DNA of 64,000 bases from Streptomyces sp. NBC_00582. GTDB lineage: Bacteria > Actinomycetota > Actinomycetes > Streptomycetales > Streptomycetaceae. The DNA lies in assembly GCF_036345155.1 (NCBI RefSeq), contig NZ_CP107772.1, positions 9,114,001-9,178,000 of the forward strand, in the 5' to 3' direction. A program made the translations under genes and the position numbers. Positions 16,954 to 25,971 of this stretch are shown here, piece by piece (position 1 is the stretch's first letter; every line of letters begins with the position of its first letter). The notes beneath the pieces are model-generated. The model saw nothing but the letters and a program-made list of their open reading frames with translations. It had not been told where the DNA came from and searched no databases.

Positions 16954-19896
16954 ATGCCCCTGCCGGGCATGATGGGCGCAAGCGGTACGACAGGGACGGA
17001 CGGAGACGGATCGGTGCCGGAGTGGGACGGGACGGCGACACGGCTGATCGGCAGGGGCGAGGAACTCGCGCGGCTCGACGCGGTGATCGCCGGCCTCGGA
17101 CGGGACGACGCACCCGCCGTGCTCGACATCACCGCGGACGCCGGCATGGGCAAGAGCCGACTGCTGGGCGAACTGCGCGCACGGGCCCGGCGGCGCGGAC
17201 TGACCGTGCTCGGCGGCAGGGCCACCGAGTACGAGCGGCACACCCCGTTCCAGCCGTTCACGGACGCCTTCGCCGACGCCGATCCCGCCTTCCTCGCCTC
17301 CGGAGCCGTACCGGAGGCGGCCGCACCGGTGCTGTACGGGATGGGCGACCCGGCCTCCCGCCCCCACGGCCGTGACCGCTTCGGCCTGCACCGCGCCGTC
17401 ACGGACGTACTGAAGGGGCTCGCTCGGCCGCGCGGTCTGGTGATGGCGCTGGACGACCTGCACTGGGCGGACCCCGCGTCCCTGGAACTGCTGGACCAAC
17501 TGATCCGGCATCCGGTGCGCGGACGGGTGGTCCTGGTCGTCGCCCGCCGGGAACGGCAGACCCCGCATCCGCTCGCCGCCGCCCTGACCCGCGGCGTCGA
17601 CAGCGGAGCCGTGCTGCGCACGGTGCTGGGGCCGCTGCCCGAGCGGGAGGCGATCGAGGCGCTCGCCCCCGACCTGGCACCGGACGACGCCCACCGGATC
17701 TACACGGCCGCCGAGGGCAACCCGCTCTACCTGCGGTGCCTCCTGCACGCCCACCGGCACGGCGGATCCCCGTCCGCCACCGGCGCCCCGGCCCACGGGA
17801 CCACGCTCTCCGGGGTACCGGTCGGGCTGGCGTCGCTGCTCCTGGACGAACTGACCGCGCTGACCGAGGAGGAACGCCGGACCGTCGAGGCGGTGGCGGT
17901 CCTCGGGGACCACGCCACCCCCGCCATGCTGCGGCTGACCGCCGGAGGTCCCACGGCGGACGGACCCGACGTCCACACCGGCACGGCCCTCCGGCGCGAT
18001 CTGCTGCGCATGGGGTCCGACGGCCGCTGGACCCTGCGCCATCCGCTGCTGCGGGCACTGGTCTACGAGAACACCGCCGCGCCCCGTCGCGCCGACCTCC
18101 ACCGCGCCGTGGCGGAGGAACTGGCGCGCAAGGGCGCCTGCGCCGCCGAGCGCGCCCACCACGTGGAGCGGTCGCTGACGGAGTGGAACCCGGTGCAGGC
18201 GGCCGTACTGACCGAGGCCGCCGCCCAGTTCGCCCACACGGCCCCCGCGACCGCCGCCCATCTGCTGGACGTCGTCCTGCGGCTCATGCCGGACACACCC
18301 GCCCACGCGGGCCGGCGCGGCGAGCTGACGCTGGCCCGCGCCCGGGCGCTCGCCATCGGCGGCAGCCTGCGTGAGAGCCGGGACCTGCTCCACACCCTGA
18401 TCGGCCGCTCGGGGCCGGCCGACGCCGCGCTGCGCGGGGACGCGACGGCGCTGTGCGCCATGATGGAACGGCACCTGGGGCACTCCCCGGAGGCGACCGC
18501 CCTGCTCCAGCGGGAACTCACCCGCGACCCCGAACCCCGTCAGGCGGTCTCCCTGGGACTCGCGCTCGGCATGGCCGCCCTGAACACCGTCTCCTACCCG
18601 GCCGTCCGTGACGACGTCCAGCAGACGCTCGCCGTGGCCCGCTCCCACGACGATCTCATGGGAGAACTGGGCGCGTTGGCGCTCGCGTCGCTCGGCGAGG
18701 CCTACGAAGGGGAGACGGCCGCGGCCCGCCGGCTCGCCGACGCCGCCGCCGCGCTCGCCGACGGACTGACCGACCCCGATCTCACCGAACTGTCCGAGGC
18801 GCTGGTCTGGCTGGCCTGGGCGGAAGCCGTCCTCGAACGCTACGCCGACGCCGAGCGCCACACCGCCCGCGGACTGGACATCGCCCGTCGCGCGGGACAG
18901 GTCCACGTCCTGCCGCACCTGCTGAGCGCGCGGGCCTTCGTGCATCTCAACACCTGCCGGCTGCCCTCCGCCCTGGAGGCGGCCGAGGAGGCGGAAACCG
19001 TCGCGCGCGCCGTCGGCAGCAGCGACCTGCTCGCCCTCACCCTGAGCTTCAAGGCGCTGATCCTCCTCCTGCGCCGTCCCCTGGGCGACACCCAGGCCCT
19101 CGCGACCGCCGAGGAGGCCGTGGCCGCCGCCGGCACCAGCCACCACTGGTGGGCCTCGCTGGCCGGATGCGTGCTCGGCCACACGGCCCTGGTGAGCGGC
19201 GACCCGCACCGGGCCCAGGAGGCCATCCTGCGGGCGGGCGGACCCGAACTCCTCGGCCTGCAGCCCTCCACACGCCCCGGCCAGCTGGACACGCTCGTCG
19301 CCACCGCGCTCGCCACCGGCGACACCCGACGGGCCGAACGCTGGGCCGCCCGCGCCGCCGAGGAGGCCGAGCGCATCGGGCTGCACGGCCAGCGCGGGGC
19401 GGCCCTGCGCGCCCGGGCCGCCCTCGCCCAGCACCGCGGCGACCCCCGCACCGCCGCACACGACTTCGAAGCCGCCGCCCAGGCCTACGCGCCCTCCGGC
19501 GCCACGCTCTGGGAGGCGTACTCGCTGCTGCTGGCCGCCACCCAGGCCCGGGCCGCCGGTGACGTCCCCCACGCCACCGTGCTCTGGGAACGGGCCCGCC
19601 GCCTCGCCGACGACGGAGGCGCCCGCCTCCTGACCGACCTCGCGTCCCTCATCCGCCCCGGCACCGAGGAACCCCCGCCGGCACCCACCGAACTCGACCG
19701 ACTCACCGCGCGGGAAAGGGAGATAGCCGGGCTCGTCGCCGAGGGGCTGAGCAACCAGGCCATCGCGACCAAGCTGTTCCTCAGCCGCCGTACCGTCGAG
19801 ACCCATCTCTCGGCCATCTACCGCAAGACATCCGTCCCGTCCCGCTCCGCCCTGGCCGGCCTCATGACCCGCGCCGCCCTCGACCGACACCCTTAG
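16954..19896 (+). CDS. LAL-family LuxR-type regulator
   Basis: A 980-residue large ATP-binding LuxR regulator. The N-terminal AAA/NACHT-like ATPase has Walker A 'ADAGMGKSRLL' (about residues 65-75) and Walker B 'LVMALDDLHWADP'. A long TPR-like helical region follows. The C-terminal LuxR helix-turn-helix is 'LTAREREIAGLVAEGLSNQAIATKLFLSRRTVETHLSAIYRKT'. The exact start is uncertain, as several in-frame ATG/GTG codons lie between 16954 and 17014. LAL proteins often control carbon use or secondary metabolism; no clear target operon is adjacent. The stop codon overlaps a very strong hairpin. Confidence 0.88.
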   Translation: MPLPGMMGASGTTGTDGDGSVPEWDGTATRLIGRGEELARLDAVIAGLGRDDAPAVLDITADAGMGKSRLLGELRARARRRGLTVLGGRATEYERHTPFQPFTDAFADADPAFLASGAVPEAAAPVLYGMGDPASRPHGRDRFGLHRAVTDVLKGLARPRGLVMALDDLHWADPASLELLDQLIRHPVRGRVVLVVARRERQTPHPLAAALTRGVDSGAVLRTVLGPLPEREAIEALAPDLAPDDAHRIYTAAEGNPLYLRCLLHAHRHGGSPSATGAPAHGTTLSGVPVGLASLLLDELTALTEEERRTVEAVAVLGDHATPAMLRLTAGGPTADGPDVHTGTALRRDLLRMGSDGRWTLRHPLLRALVYENTAAPRRADLHRAVAEELARKGACAAERAHHVERSLTEWNPVQAAVLTEAAAQFAHTAPATAAHLLDVVLRLMPDTPAHAGRRGELTLARARALAIGGSLRESRDLLHTLIGRSGPADAALRGDATALCAMMERHLGHSPEATALLQRELTRDPEPRQAVSLGLALGMAALNTVSYPAVRDDVQQTLAVARSHDDLMGELGALALASLGEAYEGETAAARRLADAAAALADGLTDPDLTELSEALVWLAWAEAVLERYADAERHTARGLDIARRAGQVHVLPHLLSARAFVHLNTCRLPSALEAAEEAETVARAVGSSDLLALTLSFKALILLLRRPLGDTQALATAEEAVAAAGTSHHWWASLAGCVLGHTALVSGDPHRAQEAILRAGGPELLGLQPSTRPGQLDTLVATALATGDTRRAERWAARAAEEAERIGLHGQRGAALRARAALAQHRGDPRTAAHDFEAAAQAYAPSGATLWEAYSLLLAATQARAAGDVPHATVLWERARRLADDGGARLLTDLASLIRPGTEEPPPAPTELDRLTAREREIAGLVAEGLSNQAIATKLFLSRRTVETHLSAIYRKTSVPSRSALAGLMTRAALDRHP

Positions 19897-19949
19897 GGCC
19901 CTTCTGACGGATCTCCGCGGCGTCCACGGAGATCCGTCAGAAGGGCCCT
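19895..19949 (+). terminator. Strong hairpin terminator after the LAL gene
   Basis: A perfect 23-bp inverted repeat (arms 19895-19917 and 19927-19949) with a 9-base loop. It begins within the stop codon of the LAL gene and isolates it from the peptidase-like gene 47 bp downstream. Confidence 0.85.
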
Positions 19950-19996
19950 GGCGGTACGGCGACCCCCCGGTCCGGCGGCCACGTACCCTCCCGGGT

Positions 19997-20686
19997 ATGA
20001 CGGACGACGAAGCCACGCGCGCGGCGCGGCTGCTGGAGGCCCAGGCGAAGGCCGTACGGCTCTTCGAGGAGATCGAGGAGCGCGGACTCGTCGCGCCGGG
20101 CCGGGGGGAGCGGGCGGTCAGCGACCGGATCCGGGATCTGGCGAACGACCTGTTCGGCACGACCCGGCACTGGCACAAGCGGATCGTGCGCTCCGGCCCG
20201 AACACCCTGCTCCCCTACAAGGAGAACCCGCCGGACCGGGTGATCGGCGCGGACGACCTCGTGTTCGCCGACTTCGGGCCGATCTTCGAGGAGTACGAGG
20301 CCGACTTCGGCCGGACCTTCGTCCTCGGCGACGACCCGGTCAAGCACCGGCTGCGCGACGACCTTCCGAAGGTCTTCGCGGCGGGCCGGCGGTTCTTCGA
20401 GAGCGACCCCGGCATCACCGGCGAGCGGCTGTACGCCGAGGTCGAGCGGCTCGCCGCCGAGGCCGGCTGGGAGCTGGGCGGCTGGCACGCCGGGCATCTG
20501 GTCGGCGAGTTCCCGCACGAGTGGATCGACGGCGCGGACGTCGAGTCGTACATCACCCCCGCCAACGCCACCCCGCTGCGCCGCACCGACAAGGCGGGCC
20601 GCCGCTGCCACTGGATCCTGGAGATCCATCTCGTCGACCGCGAGCGGGGCTTCGGCGGCTTCCACGAGGAACTGCTCACCCTCTGA
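19997..20686 (+). CDS. M24-family metallopeptidase-like protein
   Basis: A 229-residue compact 'pita-bread' fold protein of the methionine/Xaa-Pro aminopeptidase superfamily. Candidate metal ligands appear in order: Asp in 'VFADFGP', Asp in 'YEADFGRTF', His in 'WHAGHLVGEFPHE', Glu in 'WILEIHLVD' and Glu in 'GFHEELLTL'. The ligand set looks complete, so a metal-dependent hydrolase is likely. It lacks the N-terminal domain of prolidases. It sits alone after a terminator. Confidence 0.78.
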   Translation: MTDDEATRAARLLEAQAKAVRLFEEIEERGLVAPGRGERAVSDRIRDLANDLFGTTRHWHKRIVRSGPNTLLPYKENPPDRVIGADDLVFADFGPIFEEYEADFGRTFVLGDDPVKHRLRDDLPKVFAAGRRFFESDPGITGERLYAEVERLAAEAGWELGGWHAGHLVGEFPHEWIDGADVESYITPANATPLRRTDKAGRRCHWILEIHLVDRERGFGGFHEELLTL

Positions 20687-21120
20687 CCGGCACCCTGCCG
20701 CCGTACGTCCGCCGCCTCCCGCTCCCCGAGGCCTCGACCGTGCGGTGGGCACGGGCCGCCGGGCTGTCGCCGTGTCTGCTCGAGCACCCTCCTGCTCCGT
20801 CAACGGCCGCCCGGCCGCACACCGTGCCGGGCCCCGGCATCCCGCACACGCTCCCGTGCGGCGGAGCAGGGTCACCGCCCGTCCGGTCCCCTTCACCGCG
20901 CACCCGCCCCGGACGCCGTCCAGGATGAAGGATGCGCGTCCCGCACCGGCCGCCCACGGACGCGGCGTCACGAGTCGGTCGTCCGGGACCGCGGCCACCC
21001 CGAGTCTCCCGATCAGGGCCTCGGGCTGCCACAGCGCGGTGCGGCGGACGCCGGCCGGCTCGCGCCACACCGTGCCGATCTCCCTGCCGTGCGGGGTGGT
21101 CGGCAGGGGTGCCGGCGGTT
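20687..21120. other. Gene-free stretch
   Basis: About 430 bp between the M24 gene and the promoter region of the next operon. Open frames on both strands have the composition of GC-rich shadows, and I recognise no protein family, RNA or repeat here. Confidence 0.5.
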
Positions 21121-21139
21121 CACGTGCGGACCGGATGTA

Positions 21140-21169
21140 TTGACTTTAATTGACGACAGTGAAAAATAC
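21140..21169 (+). promoter_or_regulatory. AT-rich promoter/operator candidate before the aryl-CoA operon
   Basis: This is an unusually AT-rich stretch for the window. TTGACT (21140-21145) and TTGACG (21150-21155) form a 10-bp-spaced direct repeat of TTGAC. An AAATAC-like -10 lies about 18 bp after the first. It lies 52 bp before the small reading frame at 21221. It is a promoter with possible direct-repeat operator; inference only. Confidence 0.4.
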
Positions 21170-21220
21170 GAGACATCGGTTCCCGGACCGACCGCCCCGA
21201 CCGAACGGAGCCGCATCGCC

Positions 21221-21514
21221 ATGGAGCCCGACCTGAGCACGTACCGGCCGGAGGGCGACAACGCGATGTACCGCCTGCCCGGCGGCATCGTGGCCCCCGT
21301 CGTCACCCGCGGCGGCCTGGAGGACGCGAACACCGCCGACTCGGGCGGGGCCCTCCCTGTCTCGGGCGTGAGCAGTCGGCACACGCCCGCCACCCGACCG
21401 CGGTTCGGCGAGAGGTTCGAGGACCACGTCGACATGCAGGAGGGCGACCGGGTCTTCGTCGCCGACCTGCCCGACATCGCCGACGCCGAGCCGCGCGACA
21501 GGCTCGACCGATGA
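21221..21514 (+). CDS. Small protein, possible truncated cupin
   Basis: A 97-residue reading frame. The C-terminal half, 'FGERFEDHVDMQEGDRVFVADLP', resembles the 'G..FEDHV.M..GD.VYVP' strand pair of cupin proteins, but the metal-binding His residues are missing and the middle appears deleted. The stop overlaps the thioesterase start as ATGA, so even a non-functional product would set translation of the next gene. I do not assign a function; it may be a relic of a dioxygenase-like cupin kept for coupling. Confidence 0.4.
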   Translation: MEPDLSTYRPEGDNAMYRLPGGIVAPVVTRGGLEDANTADSGGALPVSGVSSRHTPATRPRFGERFEDHVDMQEGDRVFVADLPDIADAEPRDRLDR

Positions 21515-22413
21515 CGGCGACGCCACCGACCTCGGCCGTCTTCACCGCCGCCGTCACCCTGAAGCCCGCCGAACCCGAGCACTTCGACCTCGCCTTCACC
21601 GCCGTCACCCAGCCCTGCCCCTGGCCAAAGGCCTACGGCGGCGACCTGGTCGCCCAGGCGGCGGCCGCCGCCATGCGGTCGGTGACCGACGGCAAGTCGC
21701 TGCACTCCATGCACAGTTACTTCCTGCGCCCGGCCGACATCGGCGCAGAGGTCCGCTACGAGGTGGAGGTGCTGCGCGACGGCCGCGGCTACAGCACCCG
21801 CCAGGTGCGCGGCCACCAGAACGGCAAACCGCTCTACGTCTGTCTCGCCAACTTCGCGGCGGGCGAGCCCGGTTCGGCCTTCCATGCCACGCTCGCCGAG
21901 GACGTCCCCGGGCCGGACGGCCTGCCGACCTCGGCCGAGTACCTCGCACGGCACCCCGACGCCCCCCTGTCCGAGGAGGTCAGGGCCTACTGGTCCGGCG
22001 GCCGCAGCTTCGACATGCGGCATGTGCCGGGGCCGGTCTACCTCACCGTCGACGGCGACCGCAGGCCGCACCAGGCCGTCTGGATCAAGCCCTACGACCC
22101 GCTCCGCCCCGTCGACGGACTCACCGACGCCCAGCGGGACCTGGCCGCCCTGGCGTACGTCTGCGACTACACGATCCTCGAACCCGTCCTGCGGGTCCTC
22201 GATCTGCCCTGGTCCCGGCCCGGGCTGGTCACCGCGAGCCTCGACCACGCCATGTGGTTCCACCGCCCAGGACCGGTGGGCGACTGGCTTCTCTACGTCC
22301 AGGAAGCCGCCGCCGCCGACGCGGGCCGCGGACTGGGCACGGGCCGCTTCTTCACGCGCGACCACCGCCACCTGGCCACCGTGGTCCAGGAGGGCATGAT
22401 CCGCCCCGCCTGA
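21511..22413 (+). CDS. Acyl-CoA thioesterase II (TesB-like)
   Basis: A 300-residue double-hotdog thioesterase. The N-terminal hotdog has 'KAYGGDLVAQAAAAAMRSV' and 'LHSMHSYFLRPADIG'. The C-terminal hotdog has 'ASLDHAMWFHRPGPVGDWLLYVQEA' with the catalytic Asp/His region and 'GRGLGTGRFFTRDHRHLATVVQEGMIR'. It hydrolyses acyl-CoA to acid and CoA. It is coupled to the small reading frame upstream (ATGA) and followed by an aryl-CoA ligase 40 bp later, suggesting it releases the product of a CoA-linked aromatic pathway. Confidence 0.88.
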   Translation: MTATPPTSAVFTAAVTLKPAEPEHFDLAFTAVTQPCPWPKAYGGDLVAQAAAAAMRSVTDGKSLHSMHSYFLRPADIGAEVRYEVEVLRDGRGYSTRQVRGHQNGKPLYVCLANFAAGEPGSAFHATLAEDVPGPDGLPTSAEYLARHPDAPLSEEVRAYWSGGRSFDMRHVPGPVYLTVDGDRRPHQAVWIKPYDPLRPVDGLTDAQRDLAALAYVCDYTILEPVLRVLDLPWSRPGLVTASLDHAMWFHRPGPVGDWLLYVQEAAAADAGRGLGTGRFFTRDHRHLATVVQEGMIRPA

Positions 22414-22453
22414 CCCGCCCCTTCCCCGGCGGGATCCCGGAAGGACACGTCCG

Positions 22454-24112
22454 TTGACCCCTCCCTTCCCCGTCCCTCTCACCCCGTCGGCGCACGTCGA
22501 CACCTTCACCCGCGACCATCTCCCGCCCGCACACCTCTGGCCGACGATCGAGTTCACCACCCCGGAACTGCGCTACCCGGACCGGCTCAACGCGGCGACC
22601 GAACTCATCGACCGGCCCCTGGCGCTCCACGGCCCCGACCGCCCGGCCCTGCGCACCCCCGCCGGAGAGGTGTGGACGTACGGCGAGCTGCGCACCCGCG
22701 CCAACCAGGTCGCCCAGGTCCTCACCGAGGACCTCGGCCTGGTCCCGGGCGGGCGCGTCCTGCTCCGCTCACCCAACAACCCCTGGACGGTGGCCTGTTG
22801 GCTCGGCGTGCTCAAGGCGGGCGGGGTCGTGGTCACCACGATGGCCGCCCTGCGCGTCCGCGAACTCGTCCCCGTCGCCGAACGCACCCGTCCCTCGATC
22901 GCCCTGGTGGACCACCGGTTCGCCGAGGACGCCTACGCCCTGCGCGACTCCGTCCTGCCGTCGCTGACGGTCGTGGAGTACGGCGGCACCGGGGGCCTCA
23001 CCGCCCTGGCGGCGGCCAAGTCCGGCGAGTTCACCGACGTCGACACCGCCGCCGACGACGTGGCCCTGCTCGGCCCCACCTCCGGAAGCACCGGCGTCCC
23101 CAAGATCACCATGCACTTCCACCGGGACATCCTGTCCATCGACAACACCTTCGGCCGCCACACCCTCGGCCTGGTCCCCGACGACCTGGTCGCCTGCACC
23201 GCGCCCCTCGCCTTCACCTTCGGTCTCGGCATGCTGGTCGTCTTCCCGCTGCGGGCCGGCGCCTGCGCCCTGCTCACCGAGGCCGCCACCCCCCTCCAGC
23301 TCGCGGACATCGTCCAGGAAAACGGGGTGACCGTCCTCGCCACGGCACCCACCGCCTACCGGGCCGTCCTGCGCGAGGGAGCCGAGTCCAAGCTGTCCGG
23401 ACTGCGGATCGGTGTCTCGGCCGGCGAGCACATCCCCCGCTCCACCTGGGACGACCTGCACACCCGCATCGGGCTGAAGGTCGTCGACGGCATCGGCGCC
23501 ACCGAACTCCTGCACATCTTCATCTCCGCCGCCGCCGACGCCATCCGCCCCGGCGCCACCGGCCTGCCCGTCCCCGGATACCGCGCCGCCGTCCTGGACG
23601 TGGACGGCACGGAACTCGGCCCCGGCGAACCGGGCCGGCTCGGGGTCATCGGCCCCGTCGGCTGCCGGTACCTCGACGACACCCGCCAGAAGGACTACGT
23701 CCTCGACGGCTGGAACATCACCGGGGACGTCTTCCACCGGGACGAGGACGGCTACTTCCACTACCACGCCCGCAGCGACAGCATGATCGTCTCCTCCGGC
23801 TACAACATCGGCGGCCCCGAGGTGGAAGCCGCCATCGACACCCACCCGGACGTCGTCGAGTCCGCCGTCGTCCCCCGCCCCGACCCCGAACGCGGCTCGG
23901 TCGTCTGCGCGTTCGTCGTGCTGCGCGACGGCGTCGCCGGCGACGAGGCGAAGGCCAAGGAGATCCAGGACCACGTCAAACAGGTCCTGGCGCCCTACAA
24001 GTACCCCCGTGACGTGCGCTTCCACGGCGCTCTGCCGCGCAACACCAGCGGAAAACTCCAGCGGTTCGCCCTGAGCAGGATCATCGAGGCCGAACAGGCC
24101 GCCGAACGGTGA
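22454..24112 (+). CDS. Benzoate/2-aminobenzoate-CoA ligase family enzyme
   Basis: A 552-residue adenylate-forming ligase. The P-loop-like motif is 'LGPTSGSTGVPKIT'; 'GIGATELLHIF' (A5), 'WNITGDVFHRDEDGYFHYHARSDSMI' (A7/A8) and the A10 Lys in 'LPRNTSGKLQRF' follow. The opening 'FTRDHLPPAHLWPTIEF' is typical of anthranilate/benzoate-CoA ligases. The start is a TTG supported by GGAAGGA 9 bases upstream. It activates an aromatic acid to its CoA thioester. The hydroxylase or ring-cleavage partner expected for such a pathway is not in the window. Confidence 0.85.
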   Translation: MTPPFPVPLTPSAHVDTFTRDHLPPAHLWPTIEFTTPELRYPDRLNAATELIDRPLALHGPDRPALRTPAGEVWTYGELRTRANQVAQVLTEDLGLVPGGRVLLRSPNNPWTVACWLGVLKAGGVVVTTMAALRVRELVPVAERTRPSIALVDHRFAEDAYALRDSVLPSLTVVEYGGTGGLTALAAAKSGEFTDVDTAADDVALLGPTSGSTGVPKITMHFHRDILSIDNTFGRHTLGLVPDDLVACTAPLAFTFGLGMLVVFPLRAGACALLTEAATPLQLADIVQENGVTVLATAPTAYRAVLREGAESKLSGLRIGVSAGEHIPRSTWDDLHTRIGLKVVDGIGATELLHIFISAAADAIRPGATGLPVPGYRAAVLDVDGTELGPGEPGRLGVIGPVGCRYLDDTRQKDYVLDGWNITGDVFHRDEDGYFHYHARSDSMIVSSGYNIGGPEVEAAIDTHPDVVESAVVPRPDPERGSVVCAFVVLRDGVAGDEAKAKEIQDHVKQVLAPYKYPRDVRFHGALPRNTSGKLQRFALSRIIEAEQAAER

Positions 24113-24301
24113 GAGACGAACACCCGACATCCACAAGACCCACGTGCCGCGCTGGGCGACCTGGCACCCGATTCGCCCAGCTCGATCCGTGGGTGAACGG
24201 CGCCGGCCGGGTGCTCGCCCCGGCTCAGCCGCCCTCCCGGCCCGCCGACACGAGCGTCCGCGCCGGACACGGTCCCGGTGGTGGTGCTCCTGTCCCGGAG
24301 G

Positions 24302-24835
24302 TCAGGCGTAGGGGGTGAGGACGAGGTAGCCGTCGATGCGGCTGAGCCGGTCGGAGGCGGGGTCGGGCGGCAGCGCGTGGCCGAGGTCGCCGGCGCGGAC
24401 CTCGCTGATCCACTGGTCGTGCTGGTACTCGTGGTTGATCAGCGCGGTCAGCAGCAGGTTTCCGACGACGGCGAGCTGGCCGGGGGCCCCGACGTCGCCG
24501 GAGGCGATGGCGCCGATCCGGGCGTGGACGCGCTCGGCGACGGTGTCGCGGAAGGCGGTGAGCCGTTCGACGGTGGGCAGGGCGCCGCGGAACTTCTCCG
24601 GGTTCGCCGAGTCCATGAGCCCGTCCAGTCCGGGGTCGGGGCTGGGCTCGGCCGCGGTGAGGTTGCGGACCATGAAGTGGGCCACGTGGGCCTGGTGCCC
24701 GAGGTGCCAGCCGATGGCGCTGGAGTCCTCGTGCGGGCGCCAGGTCACCTCGTCCGGGGTGAGGTCTCTCCAGAGGTCGTCGGTGTAGGCGCGGGCACGG
24801 TCGTACTCGTGCAGCAGCGCTGTGAGGTCGTGCAT
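24302..24835 (-). CDS. DinB-family protein
   Basis: A 177-residue four-helix-bundle protein of the DinB/YfiT type. The likely metal His triad appears as His in 'IGWHLGHQAHVAHF' and the pair in 'INHEYQHDQWI'. Actinobacterial members are often thiol- or metal-dependent transferases, but the reaction here cannot be read. I used the ATG at 24835, where homology starts; the frame continues upstream with low-quality Arg-rich sequence. It is convergent with the ligase gene. Confidence 0.8.
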   Translation of the reverse strand: MHDLTALLHEYDRARAYTDDLWRDLTPDEVTWRPHEDSSAIGWHLGHQAHVAHFMVRNLTAAEPSPDPGLDGLMDSANPEKFRGALPTVERLTAFRDTVAERVHARIGAIASGDVGAPGQLAVVGNLLLTALINHEYQHDQWISEVRAGDLGHALPPDPASDRLSRIDGYLVLTPYA

Positions 24836-25048
24836 GACTCGGCCTGTCTGCTTCGGGGGTGGGCATACGGCAGGCGCCGCGGCGTGCCTGCCAAGGTAGG
24901 CAGTGATCGCGGGATCGGGTAGGGGGCGAAACGGCGCCCCGCCACGCCGGCCACGTCGAAGGCGCCCTCGCGGCCGGAGCGCGAGCGGCACAGGCGGTAC
25001 TGGGGCGCCGACGCGCCGAAATACGGCAGTCGGTCATCCGGCAGTCGG

Positions 25049-25903
25049 TCACCCGGCCCGGTAGAGGGCGGTGAGCAGCTCGATCGCGGCCGGTGTGGCG
25101 GGGTGCGGGTCGTCCCGCCACCAGGCCAGCCGTACGGCGACCGGCTCGGCGTCGCGCACCGGGACGTAGACGACGCCGGGCCTCGGATACTGGTAGGCGG
25201 TGGACTCGGCGGTCATGCCGACGCGGCGGCCGGCGGAGATCACGGTGAGCCAGTCGTCGACATCGTGGATCTCCTCGGTCGCCGGGCGGGCGTCCGGCGG
25301 CCACAGCTCGGGGGTCGTGGTACCGGTACGGCGGTCGATCAGCAGGGTGCGCTCGGCCAGATCGGCCAGCCGCAGGGAGCGGTGCGCGGCCAGGTCGTCC
25401 TCGGCGGACAGAGCGGCGAGCCGCCGCTCCAGACCGACGATGGCCGAGTCGAACCGGCGGTCGTCCAGCGGCCGGCGCACCACCGCCAGGTCGCAGCTGC
25501 CCTCCGCGAGACCGGCGGTCGCGGTGTTGACCCGCACCAGGCGCAGATCCGTCCCGGGGTGTTCCTGGACCCAGCGGCGCTGGAAGGCCGCCGTGTGGCG
25601 GCCGAGCGCGGACCAGGCGTAGCCGACGCGGAGGCTGGTGTGGCCCGAGGTGGCCTCCCGGACCAGGTCGGCCACCTCGCCGAGCACCCGCCGAGCGTGC
25701 GCCACCACCCGTAGTCCGGTCGCCGTCGGCGTGACCTCGCGGGAGGTGCGTCGCAACAGCCTCACTCCCAGGCTCCGTTCGAGCGACGCCAGGGTCCGGG
25801 ACACGGCCGCCTGGGAGACGCCCAGCGCGATGGCCGCGTCGGTGAAGGTGCCCTCGTCGACGATCGCGACGAGGCAGCGCAGGTGCCGAAGCTCCACATC
25901 CAT
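25049..25903 (-). CDS. LysR-family regulator
   Basis: A 284-residue LysR-type regulator. The winged HTH at residues 4-62 reads 'ELRHLRCLVAIVDEGTFTDAAIALGVSQAAVSRTLASLERSLGVRLLRRT'. A periplasmic-binding-protein-like effector domain follows, ending '...VRLAWWRDDPHPATPAAIELL'. It is divergent from an EamA transporter gene with a 68-bp gap, the classic layout for direct control of the exporter. Confidence 0.9.
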   Translation of the reverse strand: MDVELRHLRCLVAIVDEGTFTDAAIALGVSQAAVSRTLASLERSLGVRLLRRTSREVTPTATGLRVVAHARRVLGEVADLVREATSGHTSLRVGYAWSALGRHTAAFQRRWVQEHPGTDLRLVRVNTATAGLAEGSCDLAVVRRPLDDRRFDSAIVGLERRLAALSAEDDLAAHRSLRLADLAERTLLIDRRTGTTTPELWPPDARPATEEIHDVDDWLTVISAGRRVGMTAESTAYQYPRPGVVYVPVRDAEPVAVRLAWWRDDPHPATPAAIELLTALYRAG

Positions 25904-25932
25904 GACTCAAGCGTATGGACCAGGCGGCGAAC

Positions 25933-25947
25933 GCATTTTGTGCATGC
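25933..25947. promoter_or_regulatory. Inverted repeat in the LysR/EamA intergenic gap
   Basis: GCAT-N7-ATGC lies midway between the divergent LysR and EamA starts, within an AT-richer stretch. The position fits a LysR-type box, but the repeat is short. Confidence 0.3.
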
Positions 25948-25971
25948 GCCACTGAGGCACACGATCGGGAC

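Noticed and set aside
16942..20205. A 1087-codon open frame on the minus strand opposite the LAL gene
   Set aside because: It is the antisense shadow of a real high-GC gene: composition is Gly/Arg/Val-rich without domains, and the plus strand encodes a clear LAL protein.
20676..21070. Possible minus-strand gene between the M24 gene and the aryl-CoA operon
   Set aside because: The frame is Arg/Gly-rich, lacks a ribosome site and matches no family; codon position bias does not support it.
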